Source of the DNA: DASZMJ01 sp035551935
GTDB taxonomy: Bacteria > Planctomycetota > Planctomycetia > Isosphaerales > Isosphaeraceae
DNA length: 6,162 nucleotides
Assembly: GCA_035551935.1 (NCBI GenBank)
Contig: DASZMJ010000525.1
Coordinates: 1 to 6,162, forward strand
Direction of reading: 5' to 3'
Of the stretch, positions 6,143 to 6,162 are shown in pieces. The number at the start of each line of letters is the position of its first letter. Within the stretch, counting starts at the first letter, position 1. Both the position numbers and the translations under genes were made by a program. The notes under the pieces were generated by a model. That model saw only the letters and a list, made by a program, of their open reading frames with translations. It did no database searches and had not been told where the DNA came from.

Positions 6143-6162
6143 AAAGTGCCGAGTGCCGAGCG
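6137..6162. repeat. Start of another family B repeat at the window edge
   Basis: From the tape measure stop onwards the sequence reads AAAAGTGCCGAGTGCCGAG. Its AAAGTGCCGAG word is the reverse complement of CTCGGCACTTT at 4172-4182, and GTGCCGAGTGCC differs by one base from GTGCGGAGTGCC at 4089-4100. It is therefore a copy of the repeat found in front of the tape measure gene, partly in inverted orientation, cut off by the window end. Confidence 0.75.

Overview
The window is a compact stretch of a phage head-to-tail module. Six consecutive genes all lie on the + strand: a two-domain head-tail connector-like protein, two related tail-completion (virion morphogenesis-like) proteins, a putative tail terminator, a probable major tail tube protein and a tape measure protein. 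Only the tape measure call rests on strong internal features. The other functional names come from size, fold-like sequence patterns and the conserved order of genes in long-tailed phages. Packaging, portal, capsid and baseplate genes would lie outside the window on either side. No integrase, tRNA, CRISPR array or IS transposase is visible.

The coding DNA is very rich in G+C, with codons ending mostly in G or C, so long false ORFs appear in every frame. This composition, and the AT-richer repeats built from short TCCGAAA/TTCGGA words between genes, suggest a planctomycete of the Isosphaerales type. That assignment is inferred from memory of such genomes, not proven here. The module is probably a resident prophage, a prophage remnant or a phage-derived particle locus; the window cannot tell these apart.

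Layout: 1-126 is a repeat cluster (family A). It is followed by the connector-like gene (155-1015) and the first tail-completion-like gene (1027-1767), whose last 18 codons run into repeat sequence. A second, inverted family A cluster (about 1711-1908) separates this gene from a second gene of similar architecture (1941-2570). The tail terminator candidate (2574-3068) follows after 3 bases, then the tail tube gene (3144-4052). A 143-base gap holding a perfect 24-base inverted repeat of a different family (family B) precedes the tape measure gene (4196-6142). Another family B copy starts right at the tape measure stop codon and runs off the window.

The most notable points are: two families of palindromic repeats sitting exactly at gene borders and bracketing genes in inverted orientation; a repeat-derived C-terminus on one structural protein; tandem related neck/tail-completion genes on either side of a repeat cluster; and the lack of any recognisable tail assembly chaperone gene between the tube and tape measure genes.
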